A DNA stretch of 33,179 bases, taken from assembly GCA_018398765.1 (NCBI GenBank), contig JAHBMJ010005727.1:6868-40046 (forward strand), written 5' to 3'. The notes under the pieces are model-generated. The model searched no databases, had not been told where the DNA came from, and saw only the letters and a list, made by a program, of their open reading frames with translations. Position 1 is the first letter of the stretch. The number at the start of each line of letters is the position of its first letter. The position numbers and the translations under genes were made by a program. Shown here in pieces: positions 1 through 10,980 of the stretch. Origin of the DNA: Chromera velia (taxonomy: Eukaryota > Sar > Chromeraceae).

Positions 1-11
1 TGTGTGTATGT

Positions 12-50
<39 letters not shown>
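1..50. repeat. (TG)n microsatellite at the left edge
   Basis: The window opens inside an alternating TG/TATG tract of about 50 bases. An open frame across it would encode only Cys-Val repeats, so I do not call it coding. Confidence 0.9.
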
Positions 51-54
<4 letters not shown>

Positions 55-299
55 TCTGCGTGCACGTGGAATCGGAATCCCTTGTGGGGGCGTGTTCCCG
101 CCCCTGTGTCTGCGTGATTGCGTTTCTCGATGGGTTAGTCTAGAGGTTGGTTGGAGTCGACGAAGCCAGGAGAGACATTTCGAATCAACATCGCGTGTTA
201 TACCCTGGAATGCTGTCATGATTTCAATCGCAGCTCCATGCAAAAATCCTAGGAATGAAACTAGGACTGAAAAACGCTGTTTCAAAATTAAGATGTGCC

Positions 300-868
300 A
301 GTAACATCTTTTTGACCTATAAGTTCTAGCCTAGGTTTTGACTCACTAATTTATGTTTAACTAGATGCATGTCGTGACTTGCCGAACGCTAGACGCTTAT
401 TATGGGCCGATGGCGATGGCGTATGATCATAATGATGATGAGATGTTTAACTAGATACTTAACTGATATTTAACCTCATAATGTTATTAGACTAGTTATT
501 AGAAAACCTCATATTAAAAAAAAAAATGTAATTAACATATAATGATTTAAAAAAAGAAAAATAATTGTTTGATTATAATGTGTCCAATTCAATTCAATAT
601 ATGAAAATTCTATAGTTTTTTTCTGTATTAGAGTTCAGATTCGTCTTCAAATTTCCGTTAATTCTAAGTCTCCCCGCGGTCAAGTGCAAGACATCAACTT
701 TGTAAGACATCAACTTACTCCGTTCATGTCTATTGGAGCTTTAGAAATCGCAATAGCCGACTGCCGAATTTTAATCTTTTTTTCATGTTTTAAACAGTTT
801 TTGTAATAACAGAAGACAACCTGGCAGACAAAAAAAAATACTTCCCACTTCCGTGCACGGCGTTGCAC
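300..868. other. AT-rich block without a gene
   Basis: About 570 bases of AT-rich sequence with A and T runs and many stops in every frame. I see no coding exon here. The block resembles in texture the AT-rich stretches at about 11000-12300, 18000-18800 and 28000-29000, which also lack genes. One short GC island near 672-690 (CCCCGCGGTC) is partly shared with 18393-18410. Confidence 0.7.
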
Positions 869-1213
869 CATGACGCTCGAAGCCGCCAACCGCATCTCGA
901 CAAAGAGCCAACGTGGGACCAGTTTGCCTCCCTTTGCCTTTTCCCCGTCGAATCCACTCTTGCCAGGGGGCTCTTCCCCTAGCTCCTCCCCTTACATGAC
1001 TTTCTGCAGAATTGCTGTCGTTGTGCATCAAGGTGTGATGGATCGACGCCCAGAAGTTCACCAGCCGTCACCAGCGCAACACGTACTGCAGACAATCGAC
1101 CCACTCAAACCTTCTTCAGATAAATATACGGTAGCGATAGCGAAACCCTTCTTCGAGTCAACGGTCTTCACCCGACCCGCTCCACATTGTCAACGTGGCT
1201 GTGAAAGCTCCAG

Positions 1214-1657
1214 TCAAGGAGACCAGTCCAGTGTGTACGCGTGTTCACTCAAACACGGTTCGCGCTCAGCTGTCTTCAAACACTGGGGGGCATCTCCTCC
1301 TCCGCTGCTCGCCGACAAGGGCTCCCCCCGCTCCTTCATCACAAGAGAGTCATCACCAACAGAGGCAGCAACATAATCAAGACGGACAGGCGCTCCTTTG
1401 TGGCACTGAATGAAGAAATTGTGTTTCGAAAACTCCTCCTTCACCTTCTGTTGAGCGGTCGTTGGGGACTCAGCCTCGTTAAAGCAGAGCACGGCGTGCG
1501 ATGCCGGCAAAACGTATTGGTCCGACTCGATCCAAACACACTCGTGATGCCGTTGCAATGTGGACGGCAGACCCATTTTCCTTCTCTTATTTCCTGTCTC
1601 ATGAGCTTCCCAATTTTTCGTTGAACAACAGTGGTGCTGATCGAGGTGCAGCTCCAA
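1214..1657 (-). CDS. doubtful coding segment, unknown product
   Basis: This minus-strand frame stays open for 147 codons in a GC-balanced stretch. The inferred peptide is not low-complexity: the part around residues 40-110 has ordinary composition, with clustered hydrophobic and charged residues. I recognise no domain. No strong start context or clean splice partner is visible, and plus-strand frames overlap it (870-1376, 1241-1624). It may be an exon of an undetected gene, a pseudogene fragment, or chance. Confidence 0.2.
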   Translation of the reverse strand: MELHLDQHHCCSTKNWEAHETGNKRRKMGLPSTLQRHHECVWIESDQYVLPASHAVLCFNEAESPTTAQQKVKEEFSKHNFFIQCHKGAPVRLDYVAASVGDDSLVMKERGEPLSASSGGGDAPQCLKTAEREPCLSEHAYTLDWSP

Positions 1658-1882
1658 TGGATGTTATTTTGTCTGTCTCTCAACCGCTCCATCCCGACCG
1701 TCTCCTTTGAAATTAAATTGACAGACAGAGTGCCGAGGTGCGGGCCACACAACCCGGGGGGCCCTCAGATTCGAACTCTCTATCTGTTGACGGAAGGAAA
1801 GGCTGCTGCTGAGAGAATTCACTTGTGCCCCCGCGCTGCTTTTGTGTGAGGGTGTCTCAAGGAGGGGGGTTGGGGGTCTGAG

Positions 1883-2596
1883 ATGCTTCTCGCGGGAGAG
1901 GTTTTTCGAATTTCAAAGGGGGTGATTTTTTTCGTAGTCGCGAGCCCCCCCACTGTCTCTTTCGAACCGGCAGAGGAAGAAGAAGAAGAAGAAGAAGAAG
2001 AAGAAGAAGAAGACAACGAAGACGGAGAAAGGCGCGGAAAGGGAAGGGAATCGGTGATAGAAGTGATTGGAGGAGAGGGAACGGGAGAAGGAACTTTCTG
2101 CTGCAGTGATGGAGTCTTCTCCCTTGTCCTTTTGTCTTCTGCACGTTCGGTAACGTTTTTCTGTTCCGCCTTCGAAGGAAGGATGACCGTTTTTGCCTTC
2201 TTCCTTTATTATCGTTCATTGACAAGGGATACAGCAGATGACGCCTCTGTTGCTTTGGAGGAAGTTGGCGGTCTGGGGGGGTCTTTTCTTTTCTTCGCTT
2301 TCTTCTTTGGCGTTCTGTCTATCCCACACCGAGGCATAATGCATGGTGCCACTATCCTTACATTCTTCTCTTCCCATGCCTTCACCATTCTGCTGGCGGT
2401 GCTGCGACAACCTTGTTCCTCCTCTTCCACACGCGACAAGGCGGTCTACGAGGTGCGGAGGGTCGAATCTGTATATGTGTTGCGTCATGGGGGCGGGAAA
2501 TTCCGGAGCCATGCATTTGACGAGTTCTTCAACATCCGTCTTCCTCAAGTCCAAGCGGGCATGCGCGGCTCTCTCTTATCCCTCTACTCCAGCTAA
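1883..2596 (+). CDS. doubtful long ORF with a poly-Glu tract
   Basis: A 237-codon plus-strand frame begins with ATG and runs through a GAA repeat near 1975-2012 that gives an uninterrupted poly-Glu run. The rest is rich in Phe, Ser and Leu and carries no domain I recognise. The opposite strand is also open over 2554-2216 with a more ordinary-looking peptide. The length may therefore come from the repeat and from low stop density rather than selection. I list it because it is the longest ORF left of the acetyltransferase gene. Confidence 0.15.
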   Translation: MLLAGEVFRISKGVIFFVVASPPTVSFEPAEEEEEEEEEEEEEDNEDGERRGKGRESVIEVIGGEGTGEGTFCCSDGVFSLVLLSSARSVTFFCSAFEGRMTVFAFFLYYRSLTRDTADDASVALEEVGGLGGSFLFFAFFFGVLSIPHRGIMHGATILTFFSSHAFTILLAVLRQPCSSSSTRDKAVYEVRRVESVYVLRHGGGKFRSHAFDEFFNIRLPQVQAGMRGSLLSLYSS

Positions 2597-3136
2597 GAGC
2601 CTTCACCGGCCGTCTTTAGACAACAATTGTGCGCAAGAATGTAGGAAGGATCCGTTGTGTGCGTGGCTGCATGTGTTTCACCATCTCTTTTCAATGGCGA
2701 AGCAAATCAGAAGATTCAGAACCAGAAAGAGAATTTGAATCTCAAATGATTGAACTCTCACTCATCCAGCGTGTATCTTAGTATCTGAAAAGTGAACTGA
2801 TGAAGCAACTTCAATCGTCCTCTTTCTCAATAATTGTCAACGGCACAACAACACATTAACAACTTTTAACAACAGACCAACACGTGCAGTGTTGCTTATA
2901 TTAATATTCATATATATATGTGTTGCTTGGGTCCCTCTGCATGCATGCATGCATGGATCGCGCGATCCCGGACGGCGACGCAAGCTAGGAGCGGCACGGG
3001 CCATGCAGGGGACCGACACTGGCCGCATCCGAATTCAGACCGCGCGCGTGCGTCAGCTTACCGCGGGCTTGACCGCGCGAGCTGAGTCCGGCTCAGTCTG
3101 ATGCCGACTGAGCTGCTCTTGTTCTCCGTTGCTCGA
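2597..3136. other. upstream region of the acetyltransferase gene
   Basis: I see no ORF that looks like a gene. The stretch goes from AT-rich (2740-2930, with a TATATATATG run near 2912) to GC-rich (2960-3120). At 2939-2956 there is an overlapping run of TGCATGCA palindromes. The region 3078-3116 contains interleaved GCTGAGTC/GACTGAGC inverted repeats just ahead of the ATG at 3137. By position it is the likely promoter and 5' UTR; no TATA box or initiator can be assigned. Confidence 0.4.
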
Positions 3137-5299
3137 ATGTCACTCCAGTTCCAAAGTTCGTTTCCAAGGTAAGCTCTGTCAGTAGGTGTTCGTACAAGAT
3201 TGTTCTTTCTCTTAGGTGTCCTCTGGTGCTTTTCTTTTCGAAAATACGGTCGATTTGAAGTTTTTCTGTGCTGTTGCTTTCTAGAGTAAATTAAGGCAGT
3301 TCTCGATTTCAGTTGGTTTCAGTACTTCTAGCTTCTTTTTTTGGTCTTTCCTTTTCAGTTCTGGCGGTCTACGTCTCACAGCAAGCAGTAGGAAGGTTCA
3401 GGAAGGTTCTTTGGGGATTTTGGCGCGCTCGGGGGGGAGAACAGGAGAAGGAGAGGGAGGAGAAACAGCGGTAGGCGAAGCAACAGTGGAAGTGTCAGAG
3501 AGAAAGGTCAACTGGATCAGGGATCTTCATCCGTAGGTCAGTCGGCTTGGGTGTCTTGGCTTTTTATCTACGTGTCTACCTTCTCTTTTGTCTGGCTGTG
3601 CACGTCTTTCTTTGTGGCGTGCTCCATCGATTCGTCCATTCACCCATCCATCCGTCCATCTACACGTACATTTGTCTGTCCGTCTACGTTCTGCCGAATC
3701 ATGTCCTTTTTGTCTTTCTCCAGTCTGTTTGCGGGGCTTTCGGTGGGAGGGGGGGGCGGAGGGAAAGGGGGCTGCACGAGATGCGTTGAGGGAGATGAAG
3801 TGATGCTGATGTATGACCAGATAGCCAAAGAGAAGAAAGAGGAGTTTGCACGGATAGAGGCAGGTGGAGGCAAGACGCGAGGGGGCGCTGTCGGTGCGTG
3901 GTTAGCAGAGGATTGGGAGGATCTGACAGTGAATGCAGAGACACAGACAGACCATCGTGAGTACACAGACATAGACATGCAGACGGAAGAGAAAACAACA
4001 ACCAACAGCGCCACAAACACACCAACACAACCGCAGGCAGCAGCCGCAGGGACGCAGACGGACCTGCAGGCACTGGGCGGGGTAGAGTCAGGCAGCCAGA
4101 CAGAAGACCTGCGCGCATACACTCACACAGAGAGAGAGATGCAGACAGAGACAGCGACAGAGGCAGAGGGAGGGGAGGGGGGGAACTTACAGGAGAGCCT
4201 GCAGGCCTCCGCCCCTGTTGTCCCCTTTGTCTCCCCCCCTGTCCGGGTTTCTTTTCCTTTTCGTTTCTCTCAGTGTGAGTACGTGCAGGCTCTGGAGCGG
4301 CTGAAGGCTGTGCAGAGGTCGATCGAGGGGACGTTCCACGCGGACCTGGAGAAGGGAGAGGACATCCTCCGGAAGGTGTTCGGTGACGAGCACTGGAAAG
4401 AGGGGTCCCGGAGTCTCCAGAGACACTGGGCGCCTCAGAGCATGGTGCGGTTGCTCTACGACGAGTCAGTCAGTCAGGGAGGGAGGGAGAAGGGGAGGGA
4501 GAAGGGGAGAGGGGAAGGGGGGCGGGGGCTGATACCTTTCGCAATGTGGATGGATGCTTTGATTGGTGTCCAAGGACCCATTGGTCTGTTTGTCTGTCTG
4601 TCGCTCTGTTTGTCTGTCTGTCTCTTTGGCTGGCTGACTGAGAAGGGAGAAAGAAACACAGAATCTGTCTGTCTGTCTGTCTGTCTGTCTCTGTGTAAAG
4701 AAGAAAGAAAGAGAAAGTGCATCTATCTAGTGTGTTCTGCTGCACCTCTGCATTCACCTCTTTCTGTCTGCCTGTCTCCCCCCCTCCGCTTGCAGCGCCG
4801 GGACGGTGGTGGCGGTCGTTCTCGGGAAGAAGCTGGACGGCGGGAGGAAGCGGTTTGGGGTGGAGATCCCCGAGCTGTCGTGGTTTGCCGTGGACCCCGA
4901 TCAGCGGAGAAAGGGCCACGCAAAGAGGTGAGAGGACAGTCAATCAAGGCATTTCGCTTTCTCCCGATCTGTATGGTGCACACGCAGACACGCGTTCACG
5001 CGCTCACGCGATTCAGATTTGCCTCCACTGAGCCGCGCTTCTGACTTCGCCGCTTCCTTCGCTTTTTTCTGAAAATGTCCGCCTTTTACGTAAAGTCCAC
5101 TTGAGCACCGTCTATGGATTTTTTAGAGACGAACGACTGGCTGAATGATCTCCTGACTGCCTTTCTGCCTGACTGCCTGCCTGGCTTGCTGGTTCTCTGC
5201 CTGCAGACTGTTCACCGCCTTCCTCACCGACCTCGAGACGAAGTTCCCTGGAGCCCCCTTCGTCGTCCTCGACTCGTACGGGAAGGGTCAGTAAGTCGG

Positions 5300-5358
<59 letters not shown>

Positions 5359-7021
5359 ATGTATGTGTCTGCCAGTCTGTCTGTCCTCTGTCTCGTCTGC
5401 CTGCCTGCCTGCCTGCCTGCGTTTCGGTCGATCAGCACATGCCTGATTGATTCCCTCATTGTGCCCTGAGTGTTCTCTCTCTCCCCCCTCTCCTTTTTGT
5501 CTGCATGTCTGTCTGTCTCTGCATGCATGCAGAGGATGCGTTCGGTCTCTGGAGAAGCATGGGGTTCGCGATGATGACCAGAGAGCAGTTCTGCATCATC
5601 CATGGTGGGTACGTCTCTCTGTTGCTGCTTACTTCTAGATATATGCACATGGGAGGGTTTGTGTGATTGCATGCGTCAGCCTGTCTGCAAGGAGTGATCA
5701 CATGAACCTGCAAACATATTTATGCAGGCACTCAGACACTCCCTTCTCTGTCTCTCTCGTATGCCTTCTCTGACTCGGTTGACGTGAAGAAACAAATATG
5801 CGTGCAAATGCTCAAACTCACACAGCCACAGGGGTGTGCGACAGAGAAGAGAAACAGAGAGACGGTTGGAGAGAAACAGAACCAGTTCCCCTTCCGCTTC
5901 TCCCCTTCAACGCCCCCCCCCTCTGCTTGCAGGCGACTCCTGCGAAAGGGAATTCGCCAACTCCAAGAGACGGGACACCTTCTACGACCAGCCCCTCATC
6001 CCCATGTTCCGTCCTCTCTCCGGCTTTGGTCAGTCACTAGCAGTCACTGGCAGTCAGTCAGTCCGTTCGCTTCCTTCCTTCTTTCGCACAGTTTCCATGC
6101 AATGCGTCAAGAGCTCGATCACCGACCCACCCACCCACCCATATAATGACCGACAAACTTTTTTGTTCTCCTTGTGGCACGCCTTGCCCTCTGTCTGTCT
6201 GTCTTCTGTCTATGAGTGTGTGTACGAGTGTGTGTGCATGCGAGCGATGTTTCCGTTTCTCCTTTGTTTCTGCACGCAATGAAACCCGATTGAATGCACG
6301 CACGGATGCAGACACGATCATGTTGAAGAACTCCGGAGGGAGCGACAGGATGAGGGCGGCCTTCCTGAACGACGACGGCGAGATGCGGAGCCTGACCGAG
6401 CACCAGATCCTCAACGACCCTGCGTTCTTCGACCCCCTCCACCTCCACAACAATCTCGCCTCCTCCTCCTCCGCTTCTTCTGCCTCTTCCTCTTCCGCCA
6501 GTGCCTCTGGCCGGAGGAGGGGGAAAGAGAAGTTCTCCGTCTGCGCCTTCTACTGGATGATCGCGCAGGAGTCTGTGCGGAGTTCCTGGCGGGCGCAGGT
6601 CGCCTTGCTTTGGCAGCTCCAGAAGAGGGCTAGAGTGTCGGGAGTCGTCAGCCTCTCCGGCGCGATCGAGCGCGGGATGTTCGCAACGGGGGTGGACCGT
6701 GTGGAGGTGGTATTGGAGGTGATGAAATTGGAGGAGAGATGGGAGGAGGAGAGGAACGCCGCCGCCCTGGCGGCAGGGGGCGGTAAGGGCGGAGGGGGGG
6801 TTGAAGTCGAAGACAGCGGCGGGAGTGTGAACGACGACCAAGACGAAGATGAAGACAAAGAGGTAGATGAAGACGGGGAGGAACGGGAAGACGAAGACGA
6901 CAACGATGACGAAGACGAGGAGGAAGAAGAAGACGCCGGCAACAGTGAGAGCGAGGGAGAGACAGAGGAGAGCGACGAAGACGGTGGGGGAGGGGAAGAG
7001 TCAGAGGGAGAGAAGGAGTGA
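3137..7021 (+). CDS. GNAT-family N-acetyltransferase with xQT[D/E] repeat region and acidic tail
   Basis: The model joins seven exons: 3137-3168, 3724-4464, 4796-4927, 5207-5286, 5533-5604, 5933-6028 and 6312-7021. All phases agree and give 620 residues. The GNAT acetyl-CoA-dependent transferase domain spans roughly residues 246-353. It has strands around AGTVVAVVLG and ELSWFAVDPD, the acyl-CoA loop Q294-RRKGHA-300 (family pattern Q/RxxGxG/A), and the late segment with GLWRSMGF. The substrate cannot be told. Residues 84-153 hold five xQT[D/E] motifs (TQTD, MQTE, TQTD, SQTE, MQTE) in polar, probably disordered sequence. After residue 405 come a Ser-rich linker, a conserved-looking helical stretch, and from about 530 an Asp/Glu-rich tail. 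The start was chosen because ATG 3137 leads in phase into a perfect AAG|GTAAGC donor. An ATG at 3701 in the downstream exon frame is the alternative. Introns carry GTCT, GATG and CT microsatellites. The model has no transcript support. Confidence 0.8.
5295..5420 (+). repeat. intronic microsatellite cluster of the acetyltransferase gene
   Basis: Within the intron 5287-5532 there are consecutive CT, GT, GTAT and CTGC repeats. Similar GTCT/CTGT runs fill the intron at 4465-4795 (for example 4580-4690). They explain why unspliced frames read as low-complexity peptides here. Confidence 0.9.
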
Positions 7022-8330
7022 GTGAGAGTGGCAGGCACTGCGTTAGAGGGCTATTGTGGTTTTTTGTTTGTGTGTGTGTGTGTTCATGTGGGTGTTGAAG
7101 GAGGAAGAGAAGGAGGGTGCACGGGAAGGAGACAGGGATAACTCGGAAGGGCAACAAGAGAGAAAGGGAGTTGCGCAGGAGGAAGCCTCGAAAGGGAATG
7201 CATCCATGCAGCCGTACAGGCAGGCAGGCAGGCAGAGATGCGAAGGATGGATTTCCGTCCCCTTCTCCCTTCTTTCTTTGTCTTTCGATCTCGTTGTTCG
7301 TTTCGGATGGGGTGGGTTGCTGTGGTGGGAGGAGAGGAGAGGGCAAGAGAGGGAGAGTGCTTTATTGTCAGGGGAAAGAGGAAATGCGAAAGCGAGAAAA
7401 GAGGGTTGTGACAGGAGGAACACAGGTTGAGAAAGGGGCGGAGGGAGTTCCGTCCATCTTCCTTTCCCTTCTGTTCTCTTCTCTTCTCTTCGGCTGTTTC
7501 CCTTCTCTTTCTCGTCCTCTTCTTTCTTTTGTGCCCTTCCCTCGTCTTCATTCCTTGCTTCTTCTTGCTTCTTTGTGGGTGGGTATGTGAACGGGGTTGA
7601 GGGCTGGTGGGTGTGGGAATGCGGGTGTGAATATATATGCGTGTGTGTGTGTGTGTGTGTGTGTGTTTTCGTGCATGTTTTTGAGCGGGTGCGTGGGTGA
7701 AGGGACGTGGGTGACAGGGGAGGTCCTTCGAGACCGTGAGAAGGCAGGGGGGGGGAGGGCTTTGTAGTCTTACGCCGATTGATTGACGCACGCGCTCAGG
7801 CATGCAGCCATGCAGACCGTTTTTCGTTGAAATGGAGAAAAGAGGTTGTTGCATGAAAGGTCAGTCGGAGTCTCTGACAATTGTTTGTCCCCACTAATTC
7901 GATAAGCATTCCTTCTTATTGTAGGCATGAAGGACGGCTGGTTGGGTGTTTGGTCTGCAGACATGGAATTGCAGACAGAAGGAGGGGGGGAGGGAGAGAC
8001 GAGCTCGGGGAGGGCAACGGGGGAAGGGAAGTCGCGCAGGAGGAAAACACAGAAGGGCTTGTGCGTTTGATGCAGGCAAGCAACAGTTTTCCATCCCCTT
8101 CTTCCTTTCTTCGCCTTCTTCGTTTCGCTGCTGGGGGGGGAGAGTGTGCATGCAGAGAGAGAGAGAGAATCAAATGGAGGGAGGGTGCACCTGGTTGGAT
8201 CGTTTCGTTCCTTCTCTCGATCTGCTTTCTTTTTCCCCTCCTTTCTTGCTCTTGGGTGAGGGTGTGGCTGTGCAGGGGCATGGGGGGTTGAGTGGGTAAC
8301 AGAATTCAAGCGTGAAACAGCAGATGAATG
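7022..8330. repeat. downstream region with a diverged duplication
   Basis: No convincing gene follows the acetyltransferase stop. Segments at about 7100-7350 and 7960-8200 appear to be old copies of each other. Both carry a purine-rich lead, a GGGCAAC...TTGCGCAGGAGGAA / GTCGCGCAGGAGGAAA block, and then TTTCC-TCCCCTTCT and a CTTTCTTCG-type pyrimidine stretch, in the same order. The frames here give only low-complexity Ser/Pro/Arg/Gly peptides. A TG microsatellite sits at 7640-7666. Confidence 0.5.
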
Positions 8331-8935
8331 AATGAATGAATGCCTTGGTACTGCTCTGTCCATCCTCGCGCACGTGTATTTTATTTTGCACGATCCATTC
8401 AAAGCAGTGGAGTAAGTGAGTAAGTGTGTGAGAGAGTCAGGGGAGCAACCAACCGATGTGCGAGCATGGAAAGTGCAGCAAGCAGGGTGGAGACAAAGTG
8501 GGCAGTCGGTCGAGCGTTGCATGGGAAACAGGCTAGCGAGCAGAAAGGCAGGCAGGCAGGCAGGCGGGCAGATTGACGGGTCATACGATCGATAAGAAGA
8601 ATGACAGTGGAAGGCACAGACGCGTTCTGGCACTGACGGTTGAGGCTGAAACGAACGACAAAAAGACAATCAGGAAAGAGATGAAGGCTCCGCATGCAGG
8701 TACGTAGACCTTCTCCGCAAAGACAATCGATTGATTGACGCATGCACAAAAGAGAGCAAATCGATCAAGAGGCAGAACTTCAACGACAAAGTGCGATAAG
8801 CGACAAACAGCGAGACAGAGAGGCATACCGGCATGCAGGTGCGGCAATTAAGGATGAGAGACAAGAAGACGGGAGAGGTCAACAGACCAACGGACAGAGG
8901 CAGCCGGGGCATGGAAGGCGAAAAAGAAACTCCAA
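8331..8935. other. intergenic, no gene seen
   Basis: Short GAAT repeat at 8324-8341 and GGCA repeats at 8546-8567. No frame on either strand looks like protein under selection. Confidence 0.5.
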
Positions 8936-8939
8936 TTAA

Positions 8940-9310
8940 CGCATCCCTCCATCTATCCATCCATCCATTTATCCATCCATCCATACAAATCAGGGTGTGA
9001 AGAGGGTGTAGAGAGGGAATGGGTACGCATCCGTACACATTCATTTGCGTAGTACTACAGTAAGAAGGAGAGGGGGGATGTAAAGGACCCGTCTGTGTGC
9101 AGTGACGGCCACATCTATCCGTCCATCCATCCATCCATCCATGCATCCATCCATCAATCCGTCCATCCATCCACATCTATCCGTCCATCCATACAATGAA
9201 GTACAATGAGGGTGTAACGAAGGAATGATGACATATTCATTCGCGTAGTGATACAGCAAGGAGGAGAGGAGGAATGTGAAGAGGCCGTCCGTGTGTAGAA
9301 ACGGGTGTAA
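8940..9310. repeat. CATC repeats inside a ~205-bp tandem duplication
   Basis: Runs of CATC/TCCA occur at 8945-8990 and 9115-9195. Each is followed by a related unit: CAGGGTGTGAAG...TTCATTTGCGTAGTACTACAG and then AATGAGGGTGTAACG...TTCATTCGCGTAGTGATACAG. Each unit ends in GGAGAGG and a CGTCTGTGTG/CGTCCGTGTG motif. The unit is therefore a larger tandem duplication with the microsatellite inside it. It is non-coding. Confidence 0.75.
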
Positions 9311-9590
9311 ATAAAGGAGGAAAGAAAGAGGAATCTAGTGGAGGACAGATAGAGGCGGTCTGTCAGTGCATGAGTGTGGAGGGCGGCTCAGCAAGGGAGG
9401 GACACACACGCAATGGGAGGGATTGGGGGGGGACGTCTCGCTGAGCCTGCACCTGCGCTCTTGGAGAACCTGGAGAAACGGGATGGAGAAGGTCGGTCAG
9501 TCAGTCCGTGTGTGCCGTTTTGTTTCTCTTTAATTGCTGTTGTGTTGTTTTGTCTGTTCCTGCCTGCCTTTATTTTCTGCATGATCGGTG

Positions 9591-9820
9591 AGTGAAAGAG
9601 GAGTTGTAAGCACGGCGATTCAGATTCCCCCGCAGGGTGCATGTCCTGCTGGGTTGACAGAACTAGACTGTCTAGCGTCTCTCTCTTTGCGTGTGTGAGT
9701 GTCGAGTGAAAGAGGGGTCAAGAGCACGACGATTCAGATTCCCCCGCAGGGTGCATGTCCTGCTGGGTCGATAGGATAGGAGTGGATAGAGTCTCTCTCT
9801 TTTTGTGTGTGAGAGCGTGT
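9591..9820. repeat. 114-bp tandem duplication
   Basis: AGTGAAAGAG begins a unit at 9591 and again at 9705. The two units share a nearly identical core running from GATTCAGATTCCCCCG to GTCCTGCTGGGT, plus the following TCTCTCTCTTT tract. A shorter third trace follows at about 9790-9825. There is no coding frame through it. Confidence 0.85.
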
Positions 9821-10980
9821 GAGTGAGTATCGCTTTATAGACAGACTCTATGAGTGGCTGTGTGATATTAAAACCTCTGCGTTTGCATTGTTCCCCTGCG
9901 TATGTGCGTGCATCGGTCTCTCCCTCTCCCGTTTGTGGCGCCTCTTGGGTCTCTTCCTGACTGGGCTCGAGTTGGTCTCTCCTGCGGGGAGGAGTGGGGG
10001 CACTGAGAGAGAGGCGGGTTTCTCTTTCTTTCTCTCCTTGGCCCCCTCTCTCTGTCTCTAGACGCCTGCTGTTTACTGCGGGCGGGCGGGCGGATTAGAG
10101 AAAGGATCGAGGGGCGGTGTCGTTTAGTTGGTTGATTGGATACCTCTCCCTTGTTTGTCACCCTCTCGATCGGTGTAGCTGTCTTTGTGAATGGACCCGG
10201 CCGGCCTTTGGTGAGGCTGCCTCGTCGTTCCTTTTTCGAGGCTTGAAGGAGAGAAGGTGGAAGTAATGTGCAGAGAGAGACTGCACGCGTAGAATGGGGA
10301 AGCATGTCAAGTAAAGGAGGAATGTGAATGACGAGTGAGGTGCAGAATTCAATTAGGCAGAGAAAGGAAGGGAAGTGTGGCCGGAAGAGAAATGAATGGA
10401 CAGTGAGAGTTGCAAGAGGAAAGCCAAACGTACAGAGTGAGGGATTTATTTGTCGTTCGAAGGTCCACGGAAGATCAAGGCGAAGGATTGTGTCTGATCG
10501 ATTTTTTGGGAGATAAACGGAGAAAGTTGGCCATGCAACGCGCGTTCATTGCATGGCAGGGTGAATAAAGTGAAGAGACTAACGACTTCATGCAGCCCCA
10601 GTCGATGACTGCCCCGTCTACTGTCTCGTCTGTTGTCCTTATTCTGTGAAGTGCGACTTCAGTCCTGCATGGTGCCTCGTCTCTTCCCCTCGCTGAATGA
10701 CCGATATCTGGATGCTGAGATACTCATGCAGAACGCTTCTCTGCATGGACACACAGACATACAGACCACACAAGCAGAAAGAAACAGATTGGTTGGTGTG
10801 AGCGCCTGCCTGCCTCTTGATTCATCGCTTTGCAAAGCCGTCAAAGAAGATCAATTCGTCAAATTAAACCATGATCTGTCCAGCCAATTAACGCGTCCCA
10901 ATGGCAGGCCCCCCATCAGAAAGCAGATAAACAAGAGGGCGAGGCAAAAGGGAATCGCATGCCGCCTGATTTGAAATTCT
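9821..10980. other. intergenic, no gene seen
   Basis: GC-balanced sequence without a supported exon. Frames at 9868-10305 (-) and 10633-10974 (+) are open but show no domain, no start context and no splice partner. A GGCGGGCGGGCGG run lies at 10078-10092. Confidence 0.5.

Noticed and set aside
4205-4275. A possible intron in exon 2 of the acetyltransferase gene, ending at the CTCTCAG before TGTGAGTACG
   Set aside because: The polypyrimidine run and CAG look like an acceptor, but no donor in a compatible phase lies upstream and the frame stays open, so I left it as coding. A transcript could overturn this.
6550-7346. Large Ser/Pro-rich minus-strand ORFs over the end of the acetyltransferase gene
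   Set aside because: They are the antisense shadow of the Asp/Glu-rich tail and the purine-rich 3' flank.
7881-8299. ORFs of 117-136 codons on the plus strand after the acetyltransferase gene
   Set aside because: The peptides are Arg/Gly- and Phe/Ser-biased, coincide with a diverged non-coding duplication, and show no domain or splice partner.
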